Assembly (NCBI RefSeq): GCF_021347895.1
Contig: NC_067123.1
Coordinates: forward strand, 40,416,027-40,480,026
Length of the DNA stretch: 64,000 nt
Direction of reading: 5' to 3'
DNA from: Acanthochromis polyacanthus
Taxonomy: Eukaryota > Chordata > Actinopteri > Pomacentridae
Made by a program: the position numbers and the translations under genes
Notes under the pieces: model-generated
Told to the model about the DNA's origin: nothing
The model's input: the letters and a program-made list of their open reading frames with translations, nothing else
Database searches by the model: none
Part shown: one piece after another, positions 18,762 to 30,640 of the stretch
Position numbering within the stretch: the stretch's first letter is position 1
Layout: every line of letters begins with the position of its first letter

Positions 18762-19845
18762 AAAAAACACAAAAGGACCAAAAAAGGCTGAAAAAGACAC
18801 AAAATGACCACAGAAAAACACAAAATGAGTCCGTGAGACATAAAATTTTCACAGAAAGATACAAAATCATGAGAAACACACAATATAACTACAAAAATTA
18901 ATCACAAAATGACCACAAACATGTTAAAAATGGCCACAAAAACTCACAAAATGACTACAAACACACATGAAATGGTCAGGAAACAGTCAGAAAATGACCA
19001 AAAAAGAAATAAAATTAGCAGACACACAAAACAACCACAAAAAGACACAACATGACCACAAAAAATGCACAAAATGACACAAAAGACACAATATGAGTCA
19101 GTGAGACAAAATAATCATAAAGAGAGACAAAACGACCACAAAGGCTGATAATGGCCAAAAATGACCACAATAAAACACAAAATGACCACAAAACACCTAA
19201 AATTACCACCAAACGACCTAAAATGCCCACAAAACAGTCTGAAAATGACCAAAAAAATAAATAAAATGAGCACAAAGACACATAAAACAACCACAAAAAG
19301 ACACAACATGGCTTCAAAAAGACCTAAAATGATCACAAGAAGACTAAACATGGCCACAAAAAGACCTAAAATGCCCATAAAACAGTCTGAAAATGACCAA
19401 AAAACAAACAAAATGAGCACAAAGACACACAAAACAATCACAAAAAGACAAAACATGGCTTCAGAAAGACCTAAAATGATCACAAAAAGACTAAACATGG
19501 CCACAAAAATTCACAACATGACCACAAAAAGACCTAAAATGCCCATAAAATAGACTGAAAATGACAAAAAAAAAACAAACGAAATGAGCACAAAGACACA
19601 TAAAAGAACCACATAAAGGCATAAGACGACAAAAAGACCTAAAATGATCACAGAAAGAATAAAAATGGCCACAAAAAATGCACAAAATGACCACAAAAAG
19701 ACCTAAAATGCCCATAAAGCGGACTGAAAATGACCAAAAGAGAAATGGAATGAGCACAAAGACACACAAAAGAACCACAAAAAGACACAACATGACCACA
19801 AAAACACACAAAATGACAAAAAAAAAAAAAAGACTACAGAAAAAC
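18762..19845. repeat. Largest degenerate CACAAAATGACC array (about 1.1 kb)
   Basis: Units such as gaccacaaaaagacctaaaa and gcccataaaacagtctgaaa alternate in a recurring order near 19200-19780, which indicates a higher-order unit of roughly 160-200 bp. The open frames on both strands are by-products. A (CA)n tract lies nearby at about 18626-18642. Confidence 0.88.
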
Positions 19846-19849
19846 TTCC

Positions 19850-20036
19850 CATCATTCTGGACTAATTTTCTGTAATTACGGATCATTTTCAAGTCATTTT
19901 GGACAACTTTCTTGCCATTTTTAACAAGTTTTATGTCAGCTTGGATCTTTTCTTGTCATTTTGGATCATGTTTGTGTCTTTGGGATCATTTGTGAGTAAT
20001 TTAGGACAAATTTCGTGTCATTCTGGACTAACTGTG
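19850..20036 (+). repeat. Dispersed repeat tail, as at 17260-17490
   Basis: Contains caagttttatgtcagcttgg, atcttttcttgtcattttgg and ttaggacaaatttcgtgtca, which align with 17290-17490. Confidence 0.7.
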
Positions 20037-21130
20037 ACTGTTAAGTGACTGCTCTCTCAAAAACAACAACACACACATTATCTGGATTTTCTTCTGGGTT
20101 CTTCGTCTTTTCCCACATCAGCGCCGTCGGTCGGCTGTCATCTCACCCCGCTGTGTTTTTATATCAATCTGCTCCTCTTCCTCCTTTGTCCCATCCTTCC
20201 TTCCTCTCTCTGTCCTCTTCATCCTCAGCTCCATTCCCGTCCCTGAAGCATGCTGGGAACAGAGCCAGTGCATGAGGCCGTGCAGCAGCGTAGTATGGCT
20301 CTGTATTCTAATGTGGACTGAGGCGAAGCTGGCAGAGCCGTCACCGCCGTGAACTCTGTCCATAAAGGTCAGTGCACTGCCCTTGGTCCTGACACACTGA
20401 TGCGGTGGAATAAAACCGGTTTAAAAATAAAAATCCATTAATGCAGCCTAGTTTTCAGATGATAACATGGAGCGAGGCGTATTATAGCGCGCCCATGCTT
20501 CCATTAACTCTCATCAGAACCGCACCACATAATGCCGTAACGATTTATTCCAGGCAGAGCAGAGCAACCCGGCGTTTGGTGGGCTGGACCGAAAATATTA
20601 CGTCCCGACCAATACAAACAGAGCACACCACGGCCGGCCACTTAGTGAGATTTAGGCGTTTTGTTTCGTTTTACGGTCCACACCAGCCTTTCACAACGCA
20701 TGAATAAACTTTTAAGAGCGACCAGGAACCAGCTTTAAAGCCACATGAAACCTAAAATAATGTACAAAACAAACACCTCCATTATTAGACTCTCGGAAGA
20801 AAAGAACCTGGATGAAATTAATCTGAAATATACCAAAAAAGAAAACTTAACATACAAGGGTTTTTCTATAAGATATAACAGGAAACCCTTCATCCTCACA
20901 TTTCAGTCATGAATCTTTGGCTTGATGAATTATTTTAAATGACATTAGTAGTCTGATTCCCTCTTCATTTGTTGAAAACTGTAATTACATTTTGTTAAAT
21001 CTGGAAAACATAAATCACAATATCCAAGGCCTTATGACTGTGGAAAACGGCACAAACCAATAAATACGTGTTTTACCATGAAGTGACATCAAGGAAAGGT
21101 CTTGAAGTTGAAGCATTGAGGCTCAAAATA
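20037..21130. other. Unique sequence, no gene seen
   Basis: Nothing recognised. Short open frames have no family motif. Confidence 0.45.
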
Positions 21131-21135
21131 CAATT

Positions 21136-22231
21136 AGACTACAGACAGACTACAGACTACAGACAGAAAGAGTACAGACCACACACAAAGACTACAGACA
21201 GAAAGACTACAGACTACAGACAGAAAGAGTACAGACCACACACAAAGACTACAGACCACACACAAAGACTACAGACCACACACAAAGACTACAGACAGAC
21301 TACAGACAGAAAGAGTACAGACCACACGCAAAGACTACAGACCACACACAAAGACTACAGACCACACACAAAGACTACAGACAGACTACAGACAGAAAGA
21401 GTACAGACCACACACAAAGACTACAGACCACACACAAAGACTACAGACCACACACAAAGACTACAGACAGACTACAGACAGAAAGAGTACAGACCACACA
21501 CAAAGACTACAGACCACACACAAAGACTACAGACCACACACAAAGACTACAGACAGACTACAGACTACAGACAGAAAGAGTACAGACCACACACAAAGAC
21601 TACAGACTACAGACAGAAAGAGTACAGACCACACACAAAGAGTACAGACCACACACAAAGACTACAGACCACACACAAAGACTACAGACCACACACAAAG
21701 ACTACAGACAGACAGACTACAGACAGACTACAGACAGACTACAGACAGAAAGACTACAGACAGACAGAAAGACTACAGACAGACAGATAGACAGACTACA
21801 GAGAGACTACAGACAGACTACAGAGAGACTACAGACAGACTACAGACGGACTACAGACAGAGACTACAGACGGACTACAGACAGAGACTACAGACGGACT
21901 ACAGACAGAGACTACAGACAGACTACAGACAGACTACAGACAGACTACAGACAGAGACTACAGACAGACTACAGACAGACTACAGACAGACTACAGACAG
22001 ACTACAGACAGACTACAGACAGACTACAGACAGAGACTACAGACAGACTACAGACAGACTACAGACAGACTACAGACAGACTACAGACAGACTACAGACA
22101 GAGACTACAGACAGACTACAGACAGACTACAGACAGACTACAGACAGACTACAGACAGACTACAGACAGAGACTACAGACGGACTACAGACAGAGACTAC
22201 AGACGGACTACAGACAGAGACTACAGACAGA
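21136..22231. repeat. ACTACAGACAG-type compound minisatellite (1.1 kb)
   Basis: The left part mixes agtacagaccacacacaaag and actacagacagaaag modules. The right part is simpler, actacagacagactacagac with gagact spacers. Because the modules lack stops, a plus-strand frame stays open for 240 codons (21068-21790), giving Thr/Asp/Tyr/Arg/Gln-rich repeats. I regard this as non-coding. Confidence 0.95.
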
Positions 22232-22984
22232 ATTGTTGGTGTGTTTGCTTGATCAACTACTTGATTAACTGATTCTTAATTTCAGCACAAGTAGATCCAA
22301 TAAGGAAATATGGTGAGCTCATCATCACACTGCAAATAAAGGTTTACAAATCAAATATTTTCTAATACAATTATGAACTAGCCTGAATTAACGTCAACCC
22401 CTGCATCTTCAAGGAAAAACCTGCTAAAATCTGTGACTCAGATTCTCACAAACTGATCTCACCGTTATTCTGATGTAGCGACTCTCAGCTATTATACAAC
22501 GATTTAAAGATGCTCTAAATGCAGATAAAACCGTCCATTCATAGAGACCTTGAGTTCGGGAACACCGGAAGTCCTCATGATTCTGACTGTACAAAAACAT
22601 GTTTAAATCTATTTTCCTCTTATATCACGGTTCAACAATAAACATGCATAGTTTCTCTCATTTTTCTGTTTGAACCAGATAACACTGGTGTACTTTCATG
22701 TCTGAAGCTCCATTTATTGTCTCATTTTCAGTAACGATCGGTAAAATTAATACTTTTCTAAGGTTCTGTGCTTCTGACTTGCTCTCTGGTCCATCTGTCC
22801 TACTTTCAGAGTGCCTCTCTGTGTAGCATCCTGCCCCAATTCCTGACAGCCACCATTAAAATGCCATTTCCAAACATCCAGGGACCAACATGCAGTATTT
22901 AGGCTGCAGAAAACAAAAACTTATTTTAAAAAGTGGTAGAGAGCAGACAGACTGATGTCTGACTCCAGGTCTCTGGAACACAGG
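22232..22984. other. Unique sequence, no gene seen
   Basis: Nothing recognised. Confidence 0.45.
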
Positions 22985-22992
22985 GTTACTGC

Positions 22993-23312
22993 TTGGGCTG
23001 CAACTAACGACGCGTCGACGAGTCGTCTGAGCACGATACGTCATCAAAAGTGGAAGTGAGCGCGCAATGCAACAGAAATTCCCTTCCGACCGGAGCGCGG
23101 AACACGGACGAACGTCGGCGCTGCATCATGCATGTATTATGTATGCACGATGCATCGTGCATACATAATACATGCATGATGCAGCGCCGACGTTCGTCCG
23201 TGTTCCGCGCTCCGGTCGGAAGGGAATTTCTGTTGCATTGCGCGCTCACTTCCACTTTTGATGACGTATCATGCTCAGACGACTCGTCGACGCGTCGGTA
23301 GGTGCAGCCCTA
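22993..23312. mobile_element. Palindromic foldback hAT-like MITE with perfect 8-bp TSD
   Basis: The element is one long inverted repeat centred near 23152. Arms of about 150 bp differ at only a few bases (for example gagcac versus gagcat, plus the outer tips). Ends are ttgggctgcaac and, from the other side, tagggctgcacc, the TAGGGCTGCA-type terminus of teleost hAT elements. The flanks are gttactgc at 22985-22992 and at 23313-23320, a perfect 8-bp target duplication. Both strands carry the same 83-codon frame, which follows from the palindrome and is not a gene. It is CpG-rich. Confidence 0.93.
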
Positions 23313-23524
23313 GTTACTGCAGAACAAGTTTTAGATCAAAGTCAGCTCTAGTTTCTACTAAATCCTGTAAATGTTTGCTCTGACAGTTAGAGTTAATATA
23401 TAGAAAAAAACTGTTTCATGGAAAATGTGAAAAATGAGCCCAGTGAGGAAAAGACGACCAAAAAATGTCCACTTATTTAGATCCATTTAGTCATTTCATC
23501 GTAAGGTGCATCTGCAGTATAAAT

Positions 23525-24720
23525 CAGGGGTGTCCACCATGAGGCCCGTGGTCCAAAAGTGGTCCTCCAGAGGGTCCAATCCGGCCCTCAAAGTGTAAAA
23601 ATTACAGAGAAGACATTAACTGCAGATTGTAAATTAGTAAAAGTATAAATTTAGAATCATTTCTAGACCATGACAAGTTGTTTGGATCAGAAAGTAAAAT
23701 ACTAGATTGTTACCTTCCGGCAAAACTGCGTTTGCCGGAAGGTATTGTTTTCAGCTGCATGGTCTTGGTTGGTTGGTTGGTTGGTTGGTTGGTTAGTTGC
23801 TTGTTTGTCTGTAACAATTTGGTTTCCACGCAATAACTCCATAAAATATTGATGTAGCCTCACCATATTTGGTACACAGGTGTACCATAATAAGACACAG
23901 GTCAAGTTCGAATTTGGTGACCGTGACCTCATTTTCAAGGTCACACGGGTCATCTTCGTCACCGGGCGGTCCAAGTTTGGTAAAACTTCTTGTTTTTGGT
24001 TCTTCTGTTGTTTTGTTTCTTGATTTTGTCTTTTTTTGTCTGACTTTTGTCTGTTGTCAGATGCTTTTGTGTTTCCTTTTTTGTCTCACTTGTGCTTTTC
24101 CGCTACTTTTTTGTCATTTTGTTTCTCGCTGTTGTCATTTTTTCTTGTTTGAATCTTTTGTCGCGTTAAAACTTTTTTGTTCAGTTTTTTGTCTCTTTTT
24201 TGTTGTTTCATGTCGTTTGTCTCATTTTTGTTGTTTTGCATCTCATTTTGGTAATATTTAGTCTTTTTTTGGTCCGACTTTTGTCACTTGTCTCATGTTT
24301 TTGTTGTTTTGTTTGTTTTCTGTCGTTTTGTGTTTCCTTTGTGTGTCACTTGTGTTTGTTGTCTTATTTTTGCCATTTTGTTTTTGCTTTATTTGTTGTT
24401 TTGCATATCATTTGAGTCATTTTGTGTGTGTTTTTCTGTCTCGCTTGTGTTGTTTGTCCACTTAGTGGTTTCTAGCTTTTGTCATTTTTGGTCTCATCTG
24501 TGTCATTTGTGGAATTTTTTGTCGCTTTTGTGTCTCAGTTTTGTAATATGTTGTCTTGTTTTTGTTGTTTTTTGTGTGACTTTTGTCATTTGGATCATAA
24601 AGTAAAATAGTAAATCGTTTAGGTCCACTGTGACTAAATGTTTTGTAGAAATATTGTCATCTGGAAGTTACTGTGCAAATGATAAACTGAGGTATAATGT
24701 TGTTGATATTGAGCTGGTGT
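23525..24720 (+). mobile_element. hAT-like element with internal TTTTGTC array and nested insertion
   Basis: Begins caggggtgtccaccatgagg, the CAGGGGTGTCCA-type hAT terminus. 23525-23708 matches 29779-29960. A foreign block interrupts at about 23710-23995. The TTTTGTC array then runs to about 24590, and the downstream arm (gatcataaagtaaaat... to about 24700) matches 30338-30450. The right terminus is missing. Confidence 0.8.
23711..23990. mobile_element. Nested insertion with terminal hairpin and (GGTT)n
   Basis: taccttccggcaaa (23711-23724) and tttgccggaaggta (23731-23744) form a perfect 14-bp stem with a 6-nt loop. A (GGTT)n tract follows at about 23765-23793. The block interrupts the hAT element, because the flanking sequence is continuous in the copy at 29779. 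Family not identified. Confidence 0.6.
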
Positions 24721-26470
24721 GCTCAAGCTGCAGCAAAAGGCAAGAGACTCCATAGATCTACACATTGCAGAAATTCTCTATTGATCCCTCAGCGGGGAAA
24801 TTCACCAGAAGAAGGAACAGAGCAGAGTTACATCTGAGTCAGTTTTAAGCAGGAAGAAACTATTTTCATGGATAGAACTTCTACTTTAGGAGCTCTGACA
24901 CACAGAGATGAGTTTTTAGGGGTTTAATCAATGACCGGAGAGGGACTTTAACAAAATCAATGCAGCAGGAGATGAGATTTACTGACTTTCTGACCAGTTA
25001 ATGCTACCGCTAATATTGGGCTATTTATCTCTATGCTGGAATAAATCAGCATTTTGGTCATTTTCTACTGGGCTGAATTTAGAAATGGGAAATTAGTTTA
25101 AATAAAGAGACTAAAATAAAGCTCGGTGGTTCAGTAAATTTGTCTGTTGCTGATAAAACTCTTTAGAAAGCATTCAGAATAAGTAAATGCTGCATATTTG
25201 CTTCAATTACATCCCGAAGTGAAGGTGGGGCTCTCTAAAAAGCTTAATAATACGAGTAAAAGGAATAATATGAACATGTTAAACCAGAATATCTATGTAT
25301 ACAGCAACTGCACGAGGAATAAGTCAATTAACGGGGGTTCAATCGATACTGAGAGGGTGAATCACTGTTAATATGAGCTATGTAAATGTTGTTATTGATG
25401 ACATCATGCACTCTCAGCTTATTAAACCATATGCTGTCATCGTAACTGTGAAGCCGATAGTGGCAGCCGCTGTGAACGAGGACGACTGTGTGACATCTTT
25501 CGGAAATCACACGGATATATTTGCTCGGCTGCGAAAACCCGCTTTGAATATTTCTTTTAAAAGATCATCAACTGTAGAATCAATTCCATTTGGGTGATAA
25601 TTATTCCCTTTCCGTGGAGGTTTAGTGTGCGACAGCTTCAGGAGGCGTAAATGAAACATCGTCTTTGCTGTCATGTATGTGCAGGCAGGAGGATGTTTGC
25701 CACGCGGATCCATCTGTGGGAACGACGGAGGGGAAAAAAATAATCTTTCGAAAAGCTGCACCTCCCTCACAGCCAACTGGAAGGTGACGGTCCAGCGAGG
25801 GGCTTTTTCTGCTCTAATCGAGCCAGCCGCACACAACTCCGGGCCCGAGCGCGATGACTAACCTCTCGGCAAATAATTTCAGTTTGAGCAGTGGCACTCG
25901 GTGGCTGCTCAGCGACACTGGCAAGCGGCATCGACAAAACAAGTCAACAAACACTCTCTGCAACAACAGCAGAGGCTGCCAAGTGTCTTCCCATGAAAAA
26001 AAGAAGCTGCAGGAAGACACCAGATAAAGTCACTACATCAATACAACTTCAGGGGTTTCACGGTCGTCAGAATTCTTTGGTTCAAGAAGCTACTTCCAGT
26101 GTTTCCATTGACTAATCTATGACACACAAATGCTTCTACATCCAAGTTACAGAAGGGATCAGAAGGCTCATTAAATCTTGTGTTGTCAAAAACGACCCGC
26201 CTGCACTGAGCCTCTAAAATAAAGCAGCTTCAGTGAATTTTCACCCAAAAATCTATTTTGAATGAAGAAACAATCTGTCCTGCATCACACACTTTGTGAA
26301 CATCTGGATTTTCTCTCTTCAGAGGACATAAAGACTATTTAATCAGTGGACGCCACTCGTTTTTACTACATCACATAACTGCCATAACTGTTTTCTTTAC
26401 TAAAGTACAGGTTTATCATCACTATTACTGCTGCTAAAGGTACTGCATAGGCGTAAATATTACCAGAAGC
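24721..26470. other. Unique sequence; 25340-26060 may be a conserved non-coding element
   Basis: No gene recognised. 25340-26060 lacks repeats, has balanced composition and stands out from its repeat-laden surroundings, as conserved regulatory DNA often does. This impression needs alignment to other fish. Confidence 0.3.
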
Positions 26471-26474
26471 AAGA

Positions 26475-26832
26475 CATAGTACAGGGGGTCATCGGTTTAT
26501 GACGTCTTCAACCTAAGAACTGGTATTCTGATTATTTGGATCTCAAAATTAATATTTTGATACCACCACAACAACAAAATATTCGGGCCCAGCCCTAGAA
26601 ATGAGATATAATAAAACGCTCGAGTTGTAAAAACAGGTCAACATATTCTGTTATCTTCTAGTAAAATGATTCACACAGGGTTGAAAGTCGTTGGTATTCT
26701 TGACTTTATGAAGAACTGATCGATATCATGATGCACGGAACGGCTTTGTTTAGACTTTCAACTTGTGGTGAAAATCAACTTAAGTCAATCCGTAGGAACG
26801 GAACTCTGACGTAAGCTGAGGAACCCCTGTAC
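26475..26832. mobile_element. Decayed copy of the ACAGGAGGTCCTC family
   Basis: The left end agtacagggggtcatcgg and right end gaggaacccctgtactt are decayed inverted termini. 26690-26830 matches 40-200 and 40815-40960 in reverse. A hAT-type terminus (gggcccagccctag) near 26585-26600 indicates a second element inside. Confidence 0.6.
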
Positions 26833-27985
26833 TTCTATATCCCAAGAAAGTACCAGAAATGTGCAGAAAGTAGCTTGAAATGCATTTTTGAAGACAAGCA
26901 ACAGTGTGCCGTACAATGGAATGGAAAACTACAAAACTCATCTACTTAAAACTCGTCTTCTCTCATCTTTTGAGTCTTTGCTCCAACCCACAAAGAGCAA
27001 AACCTACAACAACAACAAGAATTTCACTTTTCAAGTCGAACAAAGGTCATTTAGGGGGGTTTCTGTGCTTTAAAACATTATGATTGGGTCATTTTAGACC
27101 CGAAGACAACACGAATCTTAAATAAATCTTCCCCTTTTTTACAACATCAACGCCACGTTCCCAGCTCAACATCAGCAAACACCGAGACTTTCTTTGTTCT
27201 TTTCAAGCAGGAAAATATAGGACAAAGTCATTACTGTTGAACAGAAATAGATAAATAGCTCATCTATCATAATAAATCCACACATCATCCTATTTGCTCA
27301 TGTCTGATCTGCATGTCCTATTTCTGCATCGCTGCGACCAGTTCAGGATGTTAGACGTGGGAGCTGTGGGCACGTTGGCTAGTTGCAGTTCTTGTTAGAT
27401 AACAATGGCCGCCGCGGCTATTTTTATTTTAATTATATGACATTTGCGCAATATATTTATTCTTCTGCATTTCTTTCTGACCTACATTTCTATGCACATC
27501 CCGACTCTTCATGCAGAAAGTAAACTGCAGGATGCAACAAAATAAATGCTGTCGAATGCAGGCGGAGTAATGCGACCTAACGTTCCTGAGTGCTCAGGTC
27601 TAACTGGAGAGTCCAGAATGGTGTTTGTTGTGGCTGAATTTCTGGTTAGACGTTATATTTGGGCGACAAAAGCTATTTTCAGTGTTGATATTCATGATTT
27701 ATTTCTGGTTAAAATGAAAGAAAGGAAAGGAAGGTGTGTGCTCCTGCTTTCTAAATCCAAAGACACTGAAATTACTGCAACAGGAGGCAAAGAAAAGCAG
27801 GAAATTTTCTTCTAACAAGATGAAACAAGACAAGACAGCTATCAAAATGCTTGCTTATATTTTACCAGTTGATTCCTGTACATAGCAAGAATGGAATATG
27901 TTGTGATGCATAGAAGTTTGTGGAAAACGCTTTTAGATAAGACAGCCAGAAAGGAAAGTCTTCTGTCCAATCAGAGCAATGCAAC
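26833..27985. other. Unique sequence, no gene seen
   Basis: An 89-codon frame at 27546-27815 has no recognisable motif. Confidence 0.4.
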
Positions 27986-27989
27986 TAGC

Positions 27990-28280
27990 AAATATTTCCA
28001 CTGTAGATTAATCTGTCGATGGCTTTCTCTATGGTTGGATCAGTTGTAATGGTCTCAAAGTGGTGAAATGAGGGCTAGAGGGTTTTCCAAAGCCTATATG
28101 AAGCCCACATTCTAAAGATATTCAGTTTACTCCAATAGAGGATTAAAAGAAACCAGAAAATTTCCACATTTAATAAGCTGCAATCAAATAAAGTTTGACT
28201 TTTCCGTTAACAAATTACTCAAATTGACTAGTCGATTAATTTAACAGTCGGCAACTAATCAAACTGCAGCTCTATATCCA
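27990..28280. mobile_element. hAT-like repeat (CAGAGCTGCAACTAA family), decayed
   Basis: Contains agattaatctgtcgat at the left and gactagtcgattaat...ggcaactaatcaaactgcagctct at the right. This matches the widespread fish repeat ending in GATTAATCG...TTGCAGCTCT. Confidence 0.6.
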
Positions 28281-28394
28281 GTACCATTTTGAGTTATTTT
28301 TTTCCTCACTTCATTTTTCACTCCAATATAAAAACAAGAACCTCTATGAATAAAGTACAACTGTGACTAGAGGAAGGGAGAACTTGAACAGTTC

Positions 28395-28760
28395 TTTCGT
28401 GCAGTAGGACACCATTCGAATACCAGAAAGCATAAAAAACTGGTCCAAAACAGAGCAGTTTGGCTTCTTGCCGGTTTTAACAGACGACATCACATCACAC
28501 CTATCCTGGCTTCCCTCCAGTGGATTTTACTGATCATTTTTAAAGCTCAGATCTTTGTGATCTGTTGACCCCTCAGATCCTCAAGTGGATTCTTCTGGTC
28601 ATTCTAAAGTCGAGGTTTAAATCTAAAAGTGACCGTTCTCCATCAGGACCTCCACTTTGGAACCACCTGCCTGAAGAGATCAAACCTGCAGAGTCACTAA
28701 CTTCTTCTAAATCACTTCTTAAAACCCATTTTTATAGACGTGCTTTGATGTGAGCTTTAC
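28395..28760 (+). mobile_element. L2-type LINE fragment, reverse transcriptase C-terminus
   Basis: Broken plus-strand frames show the conserved tail of fish L2-like reverse transcriptases: NRAVWLLAGF, HITPILASLQW, FKAQIF, then SGPPLWNHLPEEIK and SLLKTHFYRRAL. Frame changes mark it as dead. Confidence 0.75.
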
Positions 28761-29770
28761 TTTTAGCTTTAATTAGTTTTAGTGCTCTATTCTGTATTGC
28801 GTCCTGTTTATTTCAGATGTTCTCTTTGGTTTTATTTGACTTTTACCTGCCTGGCTCTTTGGTGTGATGTCATCTCTTTAATCCTCTACATTTTTTAGAT
28901 AGACTTGTCTTCTATAGCTTGCTTGATTGTCTGCGTTTGCATGTTTATATTGTAACTGTTGTTAAAAAAGGAGAGGAAAACGTTGAATTTCTTCAAAAAC
29001 TTGGAGTCAGTATGTGCAGCATTGTTCCATACTTATTCTGTGTAAACACTGCCTGCAGTTCAAAGAAATCTCTTTTTCATGTGACTTGCCTGAAAAGTTG
29101 CGTTCAGGAGCACAGTATTTTTGGAATATTTTTACAGAAAAAAAAAGAAACATTCCTTTCAAACCCAGATTCAGAGGATTATGCAACTGACAATTAACTA
29201 AAATGCACATCAGCAATAAAGCGCTCCTTCCAGCAGTAATACACCCAGAGGTACTACAGTGATGGATGCCACAGAACAAACAGTACGACTTAATCTTTAG
29301 GTACCCGCTATCATACTGTCACCTTCCCCATCCTCATTAAACACAGGGGGGCTGCTGCTACCATTCTCAGCTTCATAAAATACAGAGTTTACTCATTGAA
29401 ATGTGTAATTTCAGTAAATATCATCAGCTCCAGTCCAACCACTGCCATCTCATTGGGATCTGTTATAATAAAGATCAAAACGAGGCCCGGTTACTTCATG
29501 TAAAAATGTAAGAACAAGACTGGAGTCACTCAAACTCCAAGACGTGAAGCCATCAAAGTGTGAATAACAGGCTATGTTCTACTTCGCCTTTGCATAAGGG
29601 ATAAGATTGGCTCTAAATAGCCTCCGGGCTCCGAGTCTGCTCCATATCACCGTCTCCAATCCCCAACGACATGGGAACAGACAGCGCCGAGCCCCAACCA
29701 GGTCAGCCACATGTCACCGTTCGAAGTGGTGCTGCTAATAAAGACGTCTGTTCAAAGTGGGTCATCCAAT
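28761..29770. other. Unique sequence, no gene seen
   Basis: Nothing recognised. Confidence 0.4.
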
Positions 29771-29778
29771 AATTAGAC

Positions 29779-30640
29779 CAGTGGTGTCCAACATGAGGCC
29801 CGTGGTCCAAAAGTGGTCCTCCAGAGGGTCCAATCCCTCAAAGTGTAAAAGTTACAGAGAAGACATTAACTGCAGATTGTAAATTAGTAAAACTATAAAT
29901 TTAGAATCATTTCTAGACCATGACAGGTTGTTTGGATCAGAAAGTAAAACACTAGATTGTTCTTTGTTCTCTTGTCATTTTGTGTCTCCTTTGGTAATAT
30001 TTTGCCTTGTTTATTGTCTGACTTTTGTTGTTCGTCTCATTTTTTTGTAGTTATTTTGTTTCCTTTTTGTCTCGCTTGTGTTTTTTTTTTTTTTGCCTTA
30101 TATTTGTCAATTTGTCATTTTGCTTTATTCATTGCTTTGTGCATCGTTTTTGTTGCTTTGTGTGTTTTTTTGGTCTCACTTGTGTTGTTAGTCTATTTTT
30201 TGTCACTTTGTAACTTTTTTGTCTTTTTCTTTTGTTTCGCGTCATTTGTCGCATTTTGTTTCTTGCTTTTGGCATTTTTTGTTTCTAATATTTTGTCTTG
30301 ATTTTTTGTCTTTTTTGTCTGACTTTTGTGGTTTTGATCATAAAGTAAAATCTTCCATGGTTCAGTTCCAGGTGACTAAATGTTGTGTTCCTTTGTAGAC
30401 ACTCTCTGATCTGGAAGTTGTAATGTGGAAATGATAAACTGAGGCTGGATGTTGATGAATAAATTTCAGGTTGTTCATGATGTTTAGTAAAAAGATAATT
30501 CTTAAATGTGAACATTTCTGCATTAAAACAAAGGAACCAGCAGGAGTTGTGGTTATTTCTAGGTTATCATGCTGTGGTTTTACTGGAGATCAGACTGGAC
30601 TAAATGTAGAACCTGGACTAAGATGAGCTGGACTCTCCTG
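29779..30640 (+). mobile_element. Complete hAT-like element carrying a TTTTGTC-type array
   Basis: The left terminus cagtggtgtcca (29779-29790) and the right terminus, read inward, caggagagtcca (30640-30629) are inverted repeats. Flanks aattagac (29771-29778) and aattagat (30641-30648) are a 7/8 target duplication of hAT length. Unique arms flank an array of tttttgtctgacttttgttg-type units (about 29960-30335). There is no transposase. Partial copies: 23525-24720, 52280-52400, 58840-59165 and 60712-61385. Confidence 0.85.

Noticed and set aside
18762..19845. Long Phe/Val/Leu/Cys-rich frames resembling multi-pass membrane proteins (also at 24.0, 30.0, 47.5, 59.2 and 61.0 kb)
   Set aside because: They follow from the TTTTGTC repeat, occur in several frames and on both strands, and have no start context, splice sites or conserved motif.
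21068..21790. 240-codon open frame rich in Thr, Asp, Tyr and Gln
   Set aside because: It lies almost wholly inside the ACTACAGACAG minisatellite; the stop-free unit explains its length.
23004..23301. Identical 83-codon proteins on both strands
   Set aside because: A direct result of the palindromic transposon; no family motif.
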